Of a stretch of 8,418 nucleotides of DNA, positions 1 to 6,749 are shown piece after piece. The notes below the pieces were generated by a model that worked only from the letters and a program-made list of their open reading frames with translations, was not told the origin of the DNA and made no database searches. This stretch comes from Rhodospirillales bacterium (GTDB lineage Bacteria > Pseudomonadota > Alphaproteobacteria > Rhodospirillales > Casp-alpha2): positions 1 through 8,418 of the forward strand of contig JACPJY010000104.1 in the NCBI GenBank assembly GCA_016187325.1, given 5' to 3'. Both the position numbers and the translations under genes were made by a program. How positions within the stretch are numbered: position 1 is the stretch's first letter; every line of letters begins with the position of its first letter.

Positions 1-362
1 CCGATCGGCTCCGCACGTTCGAGACGGGTTTCCGCGATCGGGAGTGCCACCGCCGCAGCCACCGGGGCACCGCCGCCGCGGGCCGCCGTCACCGCGCGCA
101 GAAGGTCCCGCGGCGTGTCGACGGCGGCGAATGCCTGTTCCGGCAGGGTAACCGCAAACGCGCGCTCAATGCGCACCAGCAACTCGACCCGGCCGAGGCT
201 GTCGAACCCGAGTTCCTTATCGAGCACACTGTCGAGCGTGACCGGCGCGTCGGCCAGGTGCGGATGCAGTTCGGCCGCCACCTCGCGCACCACCGCGATC
301 AACCGCGCCGCCGTCTCGGCGGAGTCTCGGGTATGGTCGCCGTTGCTGACGTGTTCGCTCAT
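1..362 (-). CDS. Acyl carrier protein domain, N-terminal part of a protein running off the left edge
   Basis: Read on the minus strand from an ATG at 362, the frame stays open to the window edge (120 codons). Residues about 18-90 form an acyl carrier protein (phosphopantetheine-binding) domain: a four-helix pattern with LGFDSLGRVELL, whose serine in DSL would carry the 4'-phosphopantetheine arm. After the domain comes an Ala/Gly/Pro-rich stretch (about residues 92-105) typical of an inter-domain linker, with no stop. This suggests ACP is the first module of a larger enzyme and not a free ACP. From memory of similar alphaproteobacterial proteins, an AMP-dependent fatty-acyl ligase domain could follow, but that part is outside the window. 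The start is supported by a GGAG-type ribosome site (372-377 on the plus strand) and a good upstream promoter. The gene is divergent from the aminotransferase at 466. The ACP call is firm; the full architecture is inference. Confidence 0.8.
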   Translation of the reverse strand, partial: MSEHVSNGDHTRDSAETAARLIAVVREVAAELHPHLADAPVTLDSVLDKELGFDSLGRVELLVRIERAFAVTLPEQAFAAVDTPRDLLRAVTAARGGGAPVAAAVALPIAETRLERAEPI

Positions 363-392
363 CGTCGCCGGCTCCGCTCTTCGAAGATAGAA

Positions 393-419
393 ATTGTAGG
401 ACCACGCGTCCTATGTCAA
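393..419 (-). promoter_or_regulatory. Predicted promoter of the ACP gene
   Basis: On the minus strand there is a perfect -35 TTGACA (plus-strand 414-419) and a -10 TACAAT (393-398) with a 15-base spacer, shorter than the usual 16-18. Transcription would start near 385 and give a leader of about 24 bases before the ATG at 362. The match is good on sequence alone; the short spacer is the weak point. Confidence 0.5.
397..413. promoter_or_regulatory. Inverted repeat, candidate operator in divergent promoter region
   Basis: A perfect inverted repeat TAGGAC-CACGC-GTCCTA (6-base arms, 5-base centre) fills the spacer between the -35 and -10 of the ACP-gene promoter and lies 53 bases upstream of the aminotransferase start. 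Size and placement are typical of a dimeric repressor site (for example TetR- or GntR-type) that could control both divergent genes. No regulator gene is adjacent in the window, so the binding protein is unknown. Confidence 0.45.
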
Positions 420-465
420 AAGAACGCCTTCAAGCGCCGCATTCGACCGATAAAAAGGACCGACC

Positions 466-1854
466 ATGGCCAGACCAGGGAATTCCGCGGCCAGCCGCGA
501 CATCGCCTATCAGGTGCATGGCTACACCAACCTCAAGAAGCACCAGGAAAAAGGCCCGCTGATCATCGTCGGCGGCAAGGGCGTGCGGGTCACCGACGAC
601 GCCGGCAAGACCTACATCGAGGGCTTGGCCGGACTGTGGTGCACGGCGCTCGGCTTCGACGAGCCGCGGCTGGTCGAGGCGGCGACGCGGGAAATGAAGA
701 AGCTCCCCTACTACCACGGCTTCGCGCACCGCACCGCAGATGTCACCATCGACTTGGCGGAGAAGCTGATCGGCATCGCCCCGGCGCCGATGTCGAAGGT
801 GCTGTTCACCAATTCCGGCTCGGAAGCCAATGACTTGGCGATCAAGCTGATATGGTACTACAACAACGCCCTCGGCCGGCCACAAAAGAAAAAGATCATC
901 TCGCGGGTGCGCGCCTATCACGGCATTACCGTCGCCACCGCCAGCCTGACCGGCTTGGCGCCCAACCACAACGACTTCGACCTGCCGATTGCGCGCATCT
1001 TGCACGCCGACTGCCCGCACCATTATCGGTTCGCCCAACCGGGTGAGAGCGAGGAGCGGTTTGCGAGCCGCCTCGCGGATAATCTCGAGAAGATGATTGT
1101 CGCCGAAGGCCCGGACACCGTCGCCGCTTTCTTCGCCGAGCCGGTGATGGGCGCCGGCGGCGTCATCGTGCCGCCGAAGACTTATTTCGAGAAAATTCAG
1201 GCGGTGCTGAAGAAGTACGACGTGCTGCTGATCGCCGACGAGGTGATCTGCGGCTTTTGCCGCACCGGCAACTTGTGGGGCAGCCAAACTTTTAACCTGA
1301 AGCCCGACATGATCGCCTGCGCCAAGGCGCTGTCATCGGCCTACGTGCCGATCGCGGCGCTGATGATCTCCGAGCCGATCTTCCAGGCGATGGTCAAGGA
1401 GAGCGAGAAGCTCGGTCTGTTCGGCCACGGTTCCACGTACGCCGGCCACCCGGTAGCCGCCGCGGTCGCCCTCGAAACGCTCAACATCTACCAGGAGCGC
1501 AACGTCCTCGGTCATGTGCGACGCGTCGCCCCGCGCCTGCAGCAGGGCTTGCGCCGTTTCACCGGCCACCCGCTGGTCGGCGAGGTGCGCGGCATCGGAT
1601 TGATCGGCGCCATCGAGCTGGTCAAGGACAAGAAGATCAAGGCGCCGTTCGACCCGAAAGCCGGCGTCGGCGCCTACCTGCACGACCGGGCGCGCGACGA
1701 GGGCCTGCTGATCCGCAACATGATCGACGTCATCGGCATCTGCCCGCCGCTGATCATCGACGAGGTCGAAATCGACGAGATGCTGGGCTGCCTGGAGCGG
1801 GCGCTGGCCGCCACCTGGACCTGGGTCGAGGGAAGCGGCCTCAAGGCCGGCTGA
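466..1854 (+). CDS. Class III (omega-) aminotransferase, PLP-dependent
   Basis: A complete 462-residue fold-type I aminotransferase of the omega-amino acid/putrescine:pyruvate type; 450-470 residues is normal for the family. It would transfer an amino group from an amine or omega-amino acid to pyruvate or another oxo-acid in the cytosol. Landmarks: W58 (LWC) at the substrate pocket, phosphate-cup motif GSEAND at 118-123, YHG at 151-153 with the PLP-stacking tyrosine, E225, D258 in ADEV that pairs with the PLP ring nitrogen, Schiff-base lysine K287 in CAKALSSAY, HGSTYAGHP at 321-329, and R417 at the position of the carboxylate-binding flipping arginine. All catalytic positions are present. The ATG at 466 follows AAGGA (455-459) at 6 bases. 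The gene is divergent from the ACP gene and no obvious partner lies downstream. Family is certain; the amine substrate cannot be read from the sequence. Confidence 0.9.
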   Translation: MARPGNSAASRDIAYQVHGYTNLKKHQEKGPLIIVGGKGVRVTDDAGKTYIEGLAGLWCTALGFDEPRLVEAATREMKKLPYYHGFAHRTADVTIDLAEKLIGIAPAPMSKVLFTNSGSEANDLAIKLIWYYNNALGRPQKKKIISRVRAYHGITVATASLTGLAPNHNDFDLPIARILHADCPHHYRFAQPGESEERFASRLADNLEKMIVAEGPDTVAAFFAEPVMGAGGVIVPPKTYFEKIQAVLKKYDVLLIADEVICGFCRTGNLWGSQTFNLKPDMIACAKALSSAYVPIAALMISEPIFQAMVKESEKLGLFGHGSTYAGHPVAAAVALETLNIYQERNVLGHVRRVAPRLQQGLRRFTGHPLVGEVRGIGLIGAIELVKDKKIKAPFDPKAGVGAYLHDRARDEGLLIRNMIDVIGICPPLIIDEVEIDEMLGCLERALAATWTWVEGSGLKAG

Positions 1855-1867
1855 GCGGCGGCCGCTT

Positions 1868-1893
1868 GCCGGGCCTGCCGCCGCCCGGCGGCA
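1868..1893 (+). other. Two mutually exclusive GC-rich hairpins after the aminotransferase
   Basis: Just past the aminotransferase stop, GCCGGGC (1868-1874) can pair with GCCCGGC (1883-1889), or TGCCGCC (1876-1882) can pair with GGCGGCA (1887-1893) around a four-base loop. Neither is followed by a T-run, so this is at best a weak or factor-assisted terminator. The stretch from here to the hemA start (about 280 bases) contains no supported gene. Confidence 0.3.
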
Positions 1894-2036
1894 AAAGCCC
1901 CGATTTAACCTTGGTCAATGCGCACTACCCCCGTCGCTGTCTAGGGTCGGGCCGTGAAAGCCTAAGGAAGGCGGGCTTTTGCGGGAATTCTCAACCGGCA
2001 ACACGGGAGGCGAAAGCAGTGATATCGCCATTAAAA

Positions 2037-2051
2037 CGGTCGAAACGACCG
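2037..2051. promoter_or_regulatory. Inverted repeat upstream of hemA, candidate operator
   Basis: A perfect inverted repeat CGGTCG-AAA-CGACCG lies 13 bases upstream of a -10-like TATAGT at 2064-2069 and 82 bases before the hemA ATG. That position fits a repressor or activator site at the hemA promoter. No convincing -35 hexamer is visible (the repeat occupies its place), so a promoter depending on an activator is possible. It could also act as a small RNA hairpin if transcribed from further upstream. Confidence 0.35.
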
Positions 2052-2132
2052 GATTTCGCGGTGTATAGTGAGACCATGAATCGAGGGGCCAAATCCCATC
2101 TTCGGCGCATCGACGATCCAGGCCAGGAGGCC

Positions 2133-3182
2133 ATGGATTACGAGGCCTTTTTCGCCGACAAGATCGATACCCTGAAACGCGAGGGCCGGTACCGCATTTT
2201 CGTCGACATCGAGCGTTGCGCCGGCGATTTCCCGCGCGCCCTCAACCACAACGCCGGCACCGTCCGCAAGGTCACCGTGTGGTGCTCCAACGACTATTTG
2301 GGGATGGGTCAGCACCCCGATGTGCTGGCGGCCATGCACGCGGCGATCGACAAATGCGGCGCCGGCGCCGGCGGCACCCGCAACATCTCAGGCACCAACC
2401 ATTACCACGTGCTGCTGGAGCAGGAACTCGCCGACCTGCACGGCAAGGAGGCCGCGCTGGTGTTCGGCTCCGGCTGGACGGCCAACCTCACGGCGCTCAG
2501 CACCATCGGCCGCATGATTCCGGAATGCGTGATCCGAAACTGATCGCCTTCGAATCCGTGTACTCGATGGATGGCGACGTATCGCCGATCAAAGAATACT
2601 GCGACATCGCCGACCGTTACGGCGCCATGACCTTCATCGACGAGGTCCACGCCGTTGGCCTGTACGGCCATCGCGGCGGCGGCGTCGCCGAGCGCGAAGG
2701 TGTGATGGACAGGATGACGGTGATTCAGGGGACGCTTGCCAAGGCGTTCGGCGTCGTCGGCGGCTACATCGCCGGCTCGGCGGCGCTGTGCGACTTCGTG
2801 CGTTCCTACGGCACCGGGTTCATCTTCTCGACCGCCATGCCGCCCGGCGTCGCCGCGGCCGCGCTGGCGGCCGTACGCTACCTGAAGCGGCACGATGAAG
2901 TCCGCCAGCGTCACCAGGAGCGCGCGGCGACCCTGAAGCGCCGCTTCGCCGAAGCCGGGATCCCGGTTATGCCGTCGACGACCCATATCGTGCCGGTGCC
3001 CGTCGGCGATCCGGTGCGGTGCAAGCAGGCTTCGGACATTCTATTACTACCCGACCGTCGAGCGCGGCACTGAGCGACTGCGCTTCACGCCGATGCCGCT
3101 GCACACGGACACCGACATGGATCACTTGGTTGCGGCGATGAAGCAGGTATGGTCCGCCCTCGGACTGAAACCCGCCACCTGA
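2133..3182 (+). pseudogene. hemA: 5-aminolevulinate synthase, broken by two internal frameshifting deletions
   Basis: ALAS condenses glycine and succinyl-CoA to 5-aminolevulinate, the first step of haem synthesis in alphaproteobacteria. Three pieces are recognisable. Piece one (2133 to about 2534) has the ALAS N-terminus, VWCSNDYLGMGQHP, GAGAGGTRNISGT and HGKEAALVFGSG, then hits TGA at 2541-2543. Piece two, two bases on in frame (about 2534-3045), has AFESVYSMDGD, IDEVHAVG and GTLAKAFG with the PLP lysine, and ends at a stop at 3071-3073. Piece three, back in the first frame (about 3045-3182), has PTVERGTERLRFTP and the normal C-terminus. Compared from memory with Rhodobacter ALAS (about 400-410 residues), about 44 residues are missing at the first junction, including the NHASMI-type segment with the PLP-stacking histidine. 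About 11 are missing at the second. The span is 350 codons. The ATG at 2133 follows AGGAGG only 2 bases away; an in-frame ATG at 2076 is the alternative start. Conservation outside the junctions is high, so the damage is recent or an assembly artefact. Confidence 0.88.
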
Positions 3183-3276
3183 TCCATCGACGACGGCGGT
3201 TTTCCTGGGCTCGGGCGACGATCCGGTCATTGCCGTCGGCGGTCCCTGCGTCTTCGCCGCCAAGCGACGGGCCGCC

Positions 3277-5952
3277 ATGAGCGAACGCCGGCACGCAACA
3301 ACCGATGTCCGCCGGATCGCCGTCTACTGGGCGACCGCCATCGGCGTGATCGTCGTCTTCGCCGCTTTCGGCGACCGCAGCTGGCAAGGGAACGCCGGTC
3401 TTCACACCGATTTGGAAATCATCGCCACGGTGCTGGCCGGCATCATCGGCGCCATGGCGTTGGCGCGTTTCTACAGCAAGCGGGAAACCAGCTTCCTTTT
3501 CCTCGGCTGCGGGTTCCTCGGCACGGCGTTCCTGGACGGGTACCACGCGCTGGTGACGTCGGCGGCCGTCCAGGCCTACATGCCGTCGGAAATGACGTCT
3601 TTGGCGCCTTGGAGCTGGAGCGCGTCCCGTTATTTTCTCTCGATCCTGGTGTTCCTGAGCTGGCTCGCGTGGCTTCGCGGCCGGCGTCTCGATGAAACGC
3701 GATGGATCGGCGACGCGGCGGTTTATTTGGGCACCGCCGCGGTCATCGTCGGGTTTTTCCTCGTGTTCGCCCTGACGCCGCTGCCACCGGCCCAGTTCCC
3801 AGACTTCTATTTCCACCGGCTGGCGGAGTTCGGGCCGGCCCTGTTCTTCCTGCTGGCATTGTTCGGGTACGTCAGGAAGGGCTTGTGGCGGCGCGACCTG
3901 TTCGAGCACTGCATGGTGCTTTTCCTGATCGTTAGCGTCGTCGGCCAGGCGTTTTTCATGTCCCGGTCGGGCCGACTTTTCGATTACGAGTTTGACATTG
4001 CCCACCTTCTCAAGATCATCGGCTATGTCTGCGTTTTGACCGGCCTCATTGGCAATGCGCTCGCCATATACCGCGAGGCCGAGCAAAGCGAGCGGCGGTT
4101 TCGGAGCGCCATTTCGAGCATGCAGGAAGGCTTCGCCCTGTTCGACGCCGACGACCGCCTGATCACCTACAACGACGAATACCTGCGCCTGCATCCGGGC
4201 CTGGGGGACGTCATCAAGCCCGGCGTTCGTTTCGAGGAGCTGGTCCGCGTCAGCGTCGAGCGCGGAAAGATCGTTGAGGCCGTCGGCCGCGAGGACGCAT
4301 TCCTCCGCAAACGGGTGCGGCTCCACCGCAATCCGCAAGGGCCCATTCTCCGCGAACTCAACGAAGGAACCTGGTACCTCATCAACGAGGCGCGGATGCC
4401 CGATGGCGGCATCGCCGTCACCGAGACCGACATCACCGAGCTTAAGGATGCGGAAACCGCGCTTCGCGCTCGCGAGAAATTGACCCGCCAGATGCTGGAG
4501 CCCAGCCCTGTCGGCGTGTTGATCGTCACCCGCGACGGCAAGCACCTGTTCGCCAATGAACGCGCGCTCGAGATCCAGGGCGTCACCCGCGAACAGTTGA
4601 TGGCCTCGAACGCCGGCGATTATTACGCCGACCCGGCGTTGCGCGTACGGTTGAAGGACGAACTCTATCGGACCGGAGTCACGTCGCCGACGCCGGTCGA
4701 GCTGTTGAAGCCGGATGGAACCCATTATTTCGTCATCCTGACCTCGACCCTAACCGAATTCGAGGGCCGGCAGGCGCACCTGACCTATCTATACGATGTC
4801 AGCGACCTGAAGCGGACTGAGCAGGCCCTTCGCGATAGCGAAGCGCGGTTGCGTTCCGTCGTCGACAACATCATCGACGGCATCGTCACCATCGACACCT
4901 CTGGGGTGATCCTTTCGGTCAACGCAGCGGCGGCGCGGATTTTCGGCTACGACGAACTCGAGCTGGTCGGCCATAACGTCAGCACCTTGATGCCGGAACC
5001 CCACCGCAGCAGCCACGACCGCTATCTCGCCAACTACCTGACCACCGGCATCCCCAGGTTCATGGGCGCTGTGCGCGAGGTCGAGGGCCGCCGCCGCAAT
5101 GGCCGCCGCTTTCCGATGGAGGTCGCCGTCAACGAGGTGTCGTTCGGCGATGAGCGCCTGTTCGTCGGCATCGTCCGCGACATCACCGAACGCAAGGAGA
5201 TGGAGCGCTTGAAGGGCGAATTCGTTTCCACCGTCAGCCACGAGCTGCGCACGCCGTTGACGTCGATCCGCGGCTCGCTCGGCCTGCTCGCCGGCGGCGT
5301 CGTCGGCAAGCTGCCCAGGAAGGCCCGCGCTTTGGTCGAGATGGCCGAGATGAACACCGCGCGGCTGATCAACCTCGTCAACGACATCCTCGACATGGAG
5401 AAAATCGAGTCGGGCAGGATGGAATTCCGGTTCGGACCGGTGGACCTGAAGACCTTGGTTGAACAAGGGATCGGGGCGAACCGCGGCTATGCCGAGGCAT
5501 TCGACGTCGACTTCGTCGTCGCCGAGGCCGCCCCCGGCATCGTTGTCCGCGGCGACACCGACCGCCTGACCCAGGTGCTGGCGAACCTGCTCTCCAATGC
5601 CGCCAAGTTCTCACCGCGCGGCGGCAAGGTCGAGATCGCCTGCGTCCGTTTGGGCGCGGTCGGAAGGGTCTCGGTGTCCGATCGCGGGCCCGGCATCGCC
5701 AAGGAATTCCACAAGGACATCTTCGGTAAGTTCACGCAGGCCGACTCGTCGGACGCCCGCAAGGTCGGTGGCACCGGCCTCGGTCTCAACATCTCGAAAT
5801 CGATCATCGAAAAGCACGGCGGCCGGCTGACGTTCGACACCAAGGTTGGCGCCGGCACCACCTTCTACTTCGAGGTCCCTATATGGGACGGACCCGCCGA
5901 AGCGGCGGGCGGTACCGCCCAGCGCCGGGGGCTCCGCGTCCTCAGCCGCTGA
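3277..5952 (+). CDS. Membrane sensor histidine kinase, MASE3-like + three PAS (third FixL-like)
   Basis: An 891-residue inner-membrane sensor kinase. Residues 12-265 hold about eight membrane helices and resemble the MASE3 sensor domain (LHTDLE at 42-47, D87/H90, W114 and R118, HLLKIIGY at 243-250). PAS1 (about 273-389) resembles the PAS_7 family (GFALFDADDRLITYNDEY). PAS2 spans about 400-513 and PAS3 about 520-638. PAS3 closely matches FixL: LMPEPHRSSHDRYL places H580 at the haem-ligand histidine (H200 of Bradyrhizobium FixL) and R600 at the distal arginine (R220). HisKA spans 644-712 with phospho-acceptor H655 in SHELRTPLTSIRG. The HATPase spans about 756-868 with N774 in the N box, DRGPG at 802-806, IFGKF at 815-819 and GGTGLGL at 831-837. 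All kinase motifs are intact. There is no receiver domain and no response regulator beside it. The ribosome site before ATG 3277 is poor and the frame is open upstream, so the start is uncertain. It lies 94 bases after broken hemA. Kinase call firm; haem binding is inference. Confidence 0.93.
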   Translation: MSERRHATTDVRRIAVYWATAIGVIVVFAAFGDRSWQGNAGLHTDLEIIATVLAGIIGAMALARFYSKRETSFLFLGCGFLGTAFLDGYHALVTSAAVQAYMPSEMTSLAPWSWSASRYFLSILVFLSWLAWLRGRRLDETRWIGDAAVYLGTAAVIVGFFLVFALTPLPPAQFPDFYFHRLAEFGPALFFLLALFGYVRKGLWRRDLFEHCMVLFLIVSVVGQAFFMSRSGRLFDYEFDIAHLLKIIGYVCVLTGLIGNALAIYREAEQSERRFRSAISSMQEGFALFDADDRLITYNDEYLRLHPGLGDVIKPGVRFEELVRVSVERGKIVEAVGREDAFLRKRVRLHRNPQGPILRELNEGTWYLINEARMPDGGIAVTETDITELKDAETALRAREKLTRQMLEPSPVGVLIVTRDGKHLFANERALEIQGVTREQLMASNAGDYYADPALRVRLKDELYRTGVTSPTPVELLKPDGTHYFVILTSTLTEFEGRQAHLTYLYDVSDLKRTEQALRDSEARLRSVVDNIIDGIVTIDTSGVILSVNAAAARIFGYDELELVGHNVSTLMPEPHRSSHDRYLANYLTTGIPRFMGAVREVEGRRRNGRRFPMEVAVNEVSFGDERLFVGIVRDITERKEMERLKGEFVSTVSHELRTPLTSIRGSLGLLAGGVVGKLPRKARALVEMAEMNTARLINLVNDILDMEKIESGRMEFRFGPVDLKTLVEQGIGANRGYAEAFDVDFVVAEAAPGIVVRGDTDRLTQVLANLLSNAAKFSPRGGKVEIACVRLGAVGRVSVSDRGPGIAKEFHKDIFGKFTQADSSDARKVGGTGLGLNISKSIIEKHGGRLTFDTKVGAGTTFYFEVPIWDGPAEAAGGTAQRRGLRVLSR

Positions 5953-6044
5953 CGGTCGTTCGTTGCCCGGCCGACGAAGGCGGCGAAACAATGCTCCGGC
6001 GGCGCCGGATCGCGCGCAACGGAAGTGCCGACCGGCCGCCGGCG

Positions 6045-6074
6045 TTGGACTTGCGGCGCCCCCGGCGGTATCAT
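6045..6074 (+). promoter_or_regulatory. Predicted sigma-70-type promoter of the PadR-like gene
   Basis: TTGGAC (6045-6050) and TATCAT (6069-6074) are separated by 18 bases, each matching the consensus at four or five positions. Transcription would begin near 6081, about 20 bases before the ATG at 6102. This suggests the gene is transcribed separately from the kinase that ends at 5952. The 149 bases between the two genes hold no supported gene. Confidence 0.4.
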
Positions 6075-6101
6075 GAATGATTCGAGGCCAAGGACTTTTC
6101 G

Positions 6102-6644
6102 ATGTATGCCGACAAAACCCTGACGCCCAAGGAAGCGATGCGTCTGTGCGCGCTTGGCACGCTGGCCTCCGGGCCGCAGCGTTATAGCGCGCTCGCCAAT
6201 GCCATCCGCCATTTCATCAGCCACATCACCGGGCCGTCACTCGACGTCATGGCGACATCGGTCGAGCTGTTGAAGGTCGAAGGCCTGGTCGAGGCGTTGG
6301 ACGGTGTCGGCATGGAGGATGATGCCCTGCTTGTCATCACCCCCGATGGCGAGGCGGAGTTGAAGACGCTGTTGACCGCCAACATCCGTGCCCAGGCCAG
6401 CGAGATGAACAAGCTGATCGTGGCGCTGAAGTTCCGATTCCTGCACCTGCTGGACAAGACGGACCAGCGCCTGCAAGCCGACATCCTGGCCGATGCGGCC
6501 GAGAACGAGTTGGCGCGGCTGTGCGACCTGCGCCAGTACCATGTCGGGGACAGCGGCCACTTGGTCCAATGGCTGGATCACGACATCGCCGCGCTGGAAT
6601 CACACTTGGCGTGGCTCAAGGAATTCCAGGCCAAAATCGGCTGA
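6102..6644 (+). CDS. PadR-like winged-helix protein, putative transcriptional regulator
   Basis: A complete 180-residue soluble protein. Residues about 12-90 fit a PadR-type winged helix: an opening helix LCALGTLASGP, a recognition region around residues 42-66 ending in LLKVEGLVEAL, and a wing finishing with LLVITPDGEAEL, the usual 'TPxGxxxL' end of PadR domains. Residues 92-180 are predicted all-helical with charged heptad-like spacing and end in HLAWLKEF, like the C-terminal dimerisation helices of PadR proteins. AAGGA at 6090-6094 sits 7 bases before the ATG, which fixes the start. It follows the sensor kinase on the same strand but has its own predicted promoter, and ends at a strong terminator. 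No ligand-binding domain is recognised. PadR assignment is by pattern only; a generic MarR/PadR-like helix-turn-helix protein is the alternative. Confidence 0.7.
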   Translation: MYADKTLTPKEAMRLCALGTLASGPQRYSALANAIRHFISHITGPSLDVMATSVELLKVEGLVEALDGVGMEDDALLVITPDGEAELKTLLTANIRAQASEMNKLIVALKFRFLHLLDKTDQRLQADILADAAENELARLCDLRQYHVGDSGHLVQWLDHDIAALESHLAWLKEFQAKIG

Positions 6645-6676
6645 CGCGCCGGTCCGATCCAAGGCCGAAAACAATC

Positions 6677-6704
6677 AAGGGCGGTTCCGAAAAACCGCCC
6701 TTTT
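6677..6704 (+). terminator. Rho-independent terminator, probably bidirectional
   Basis: A perfect 10-base stem AAGGGCGGTT (6677-6686) / AACCGCCCTT (6693-6702) with loop CCGAAA is followed by TT, giving a run of four Ts from the stem end. It lies 32 bases past the PadR-like stop and 45 bases past the stop of the convergent HPt gene. On the minus strand the stem is followed by a T-rich stretch (TTGATTGTTTT), so it may serve both genes. Confidence 0.85.
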
Positions 6705-6749
6705 CGCTTCGTCAGCCGCGGACACGCCGCCGCGATGATCCGCAACCGT

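Noticed and set aside
451..465. A promoter for the aminotransferase in the 363-465 gap
   Set aside because: No -35/-10 pair with acceptable spacing was found on the plus strand; only the ribosome site is convincing.
430..1287. 285-codon minus-strand open frame opposite the aminotransferase
   Set aside because: No family resemblance; the overlapping aminotransferase has every catalytic motif.
1866..2132. Possible N-terminal extension of the hemA reading frame back to 1866
   Set aside because: The extra residues do not resemble ALAS, and the family start motif MDYEAFF with AGGAGG lies at 2133.
3085..4725. Long open frame (546 codons) on the minus strand opposite the kinase gene
   Set aside because: Its translation is rich in Arg/Asp/Gln/Gly with no recognisable domain, as expected from the antisense of a high-GC gene; the plus-strand kinase is unambiguous.
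5996..6008. CCGGC-GGC-GCCGG hairpin as a terminator of the kinase gene
   Set aside because: Only a 5-base stem and no T-run follows; not distinguishable from GC-rich background.
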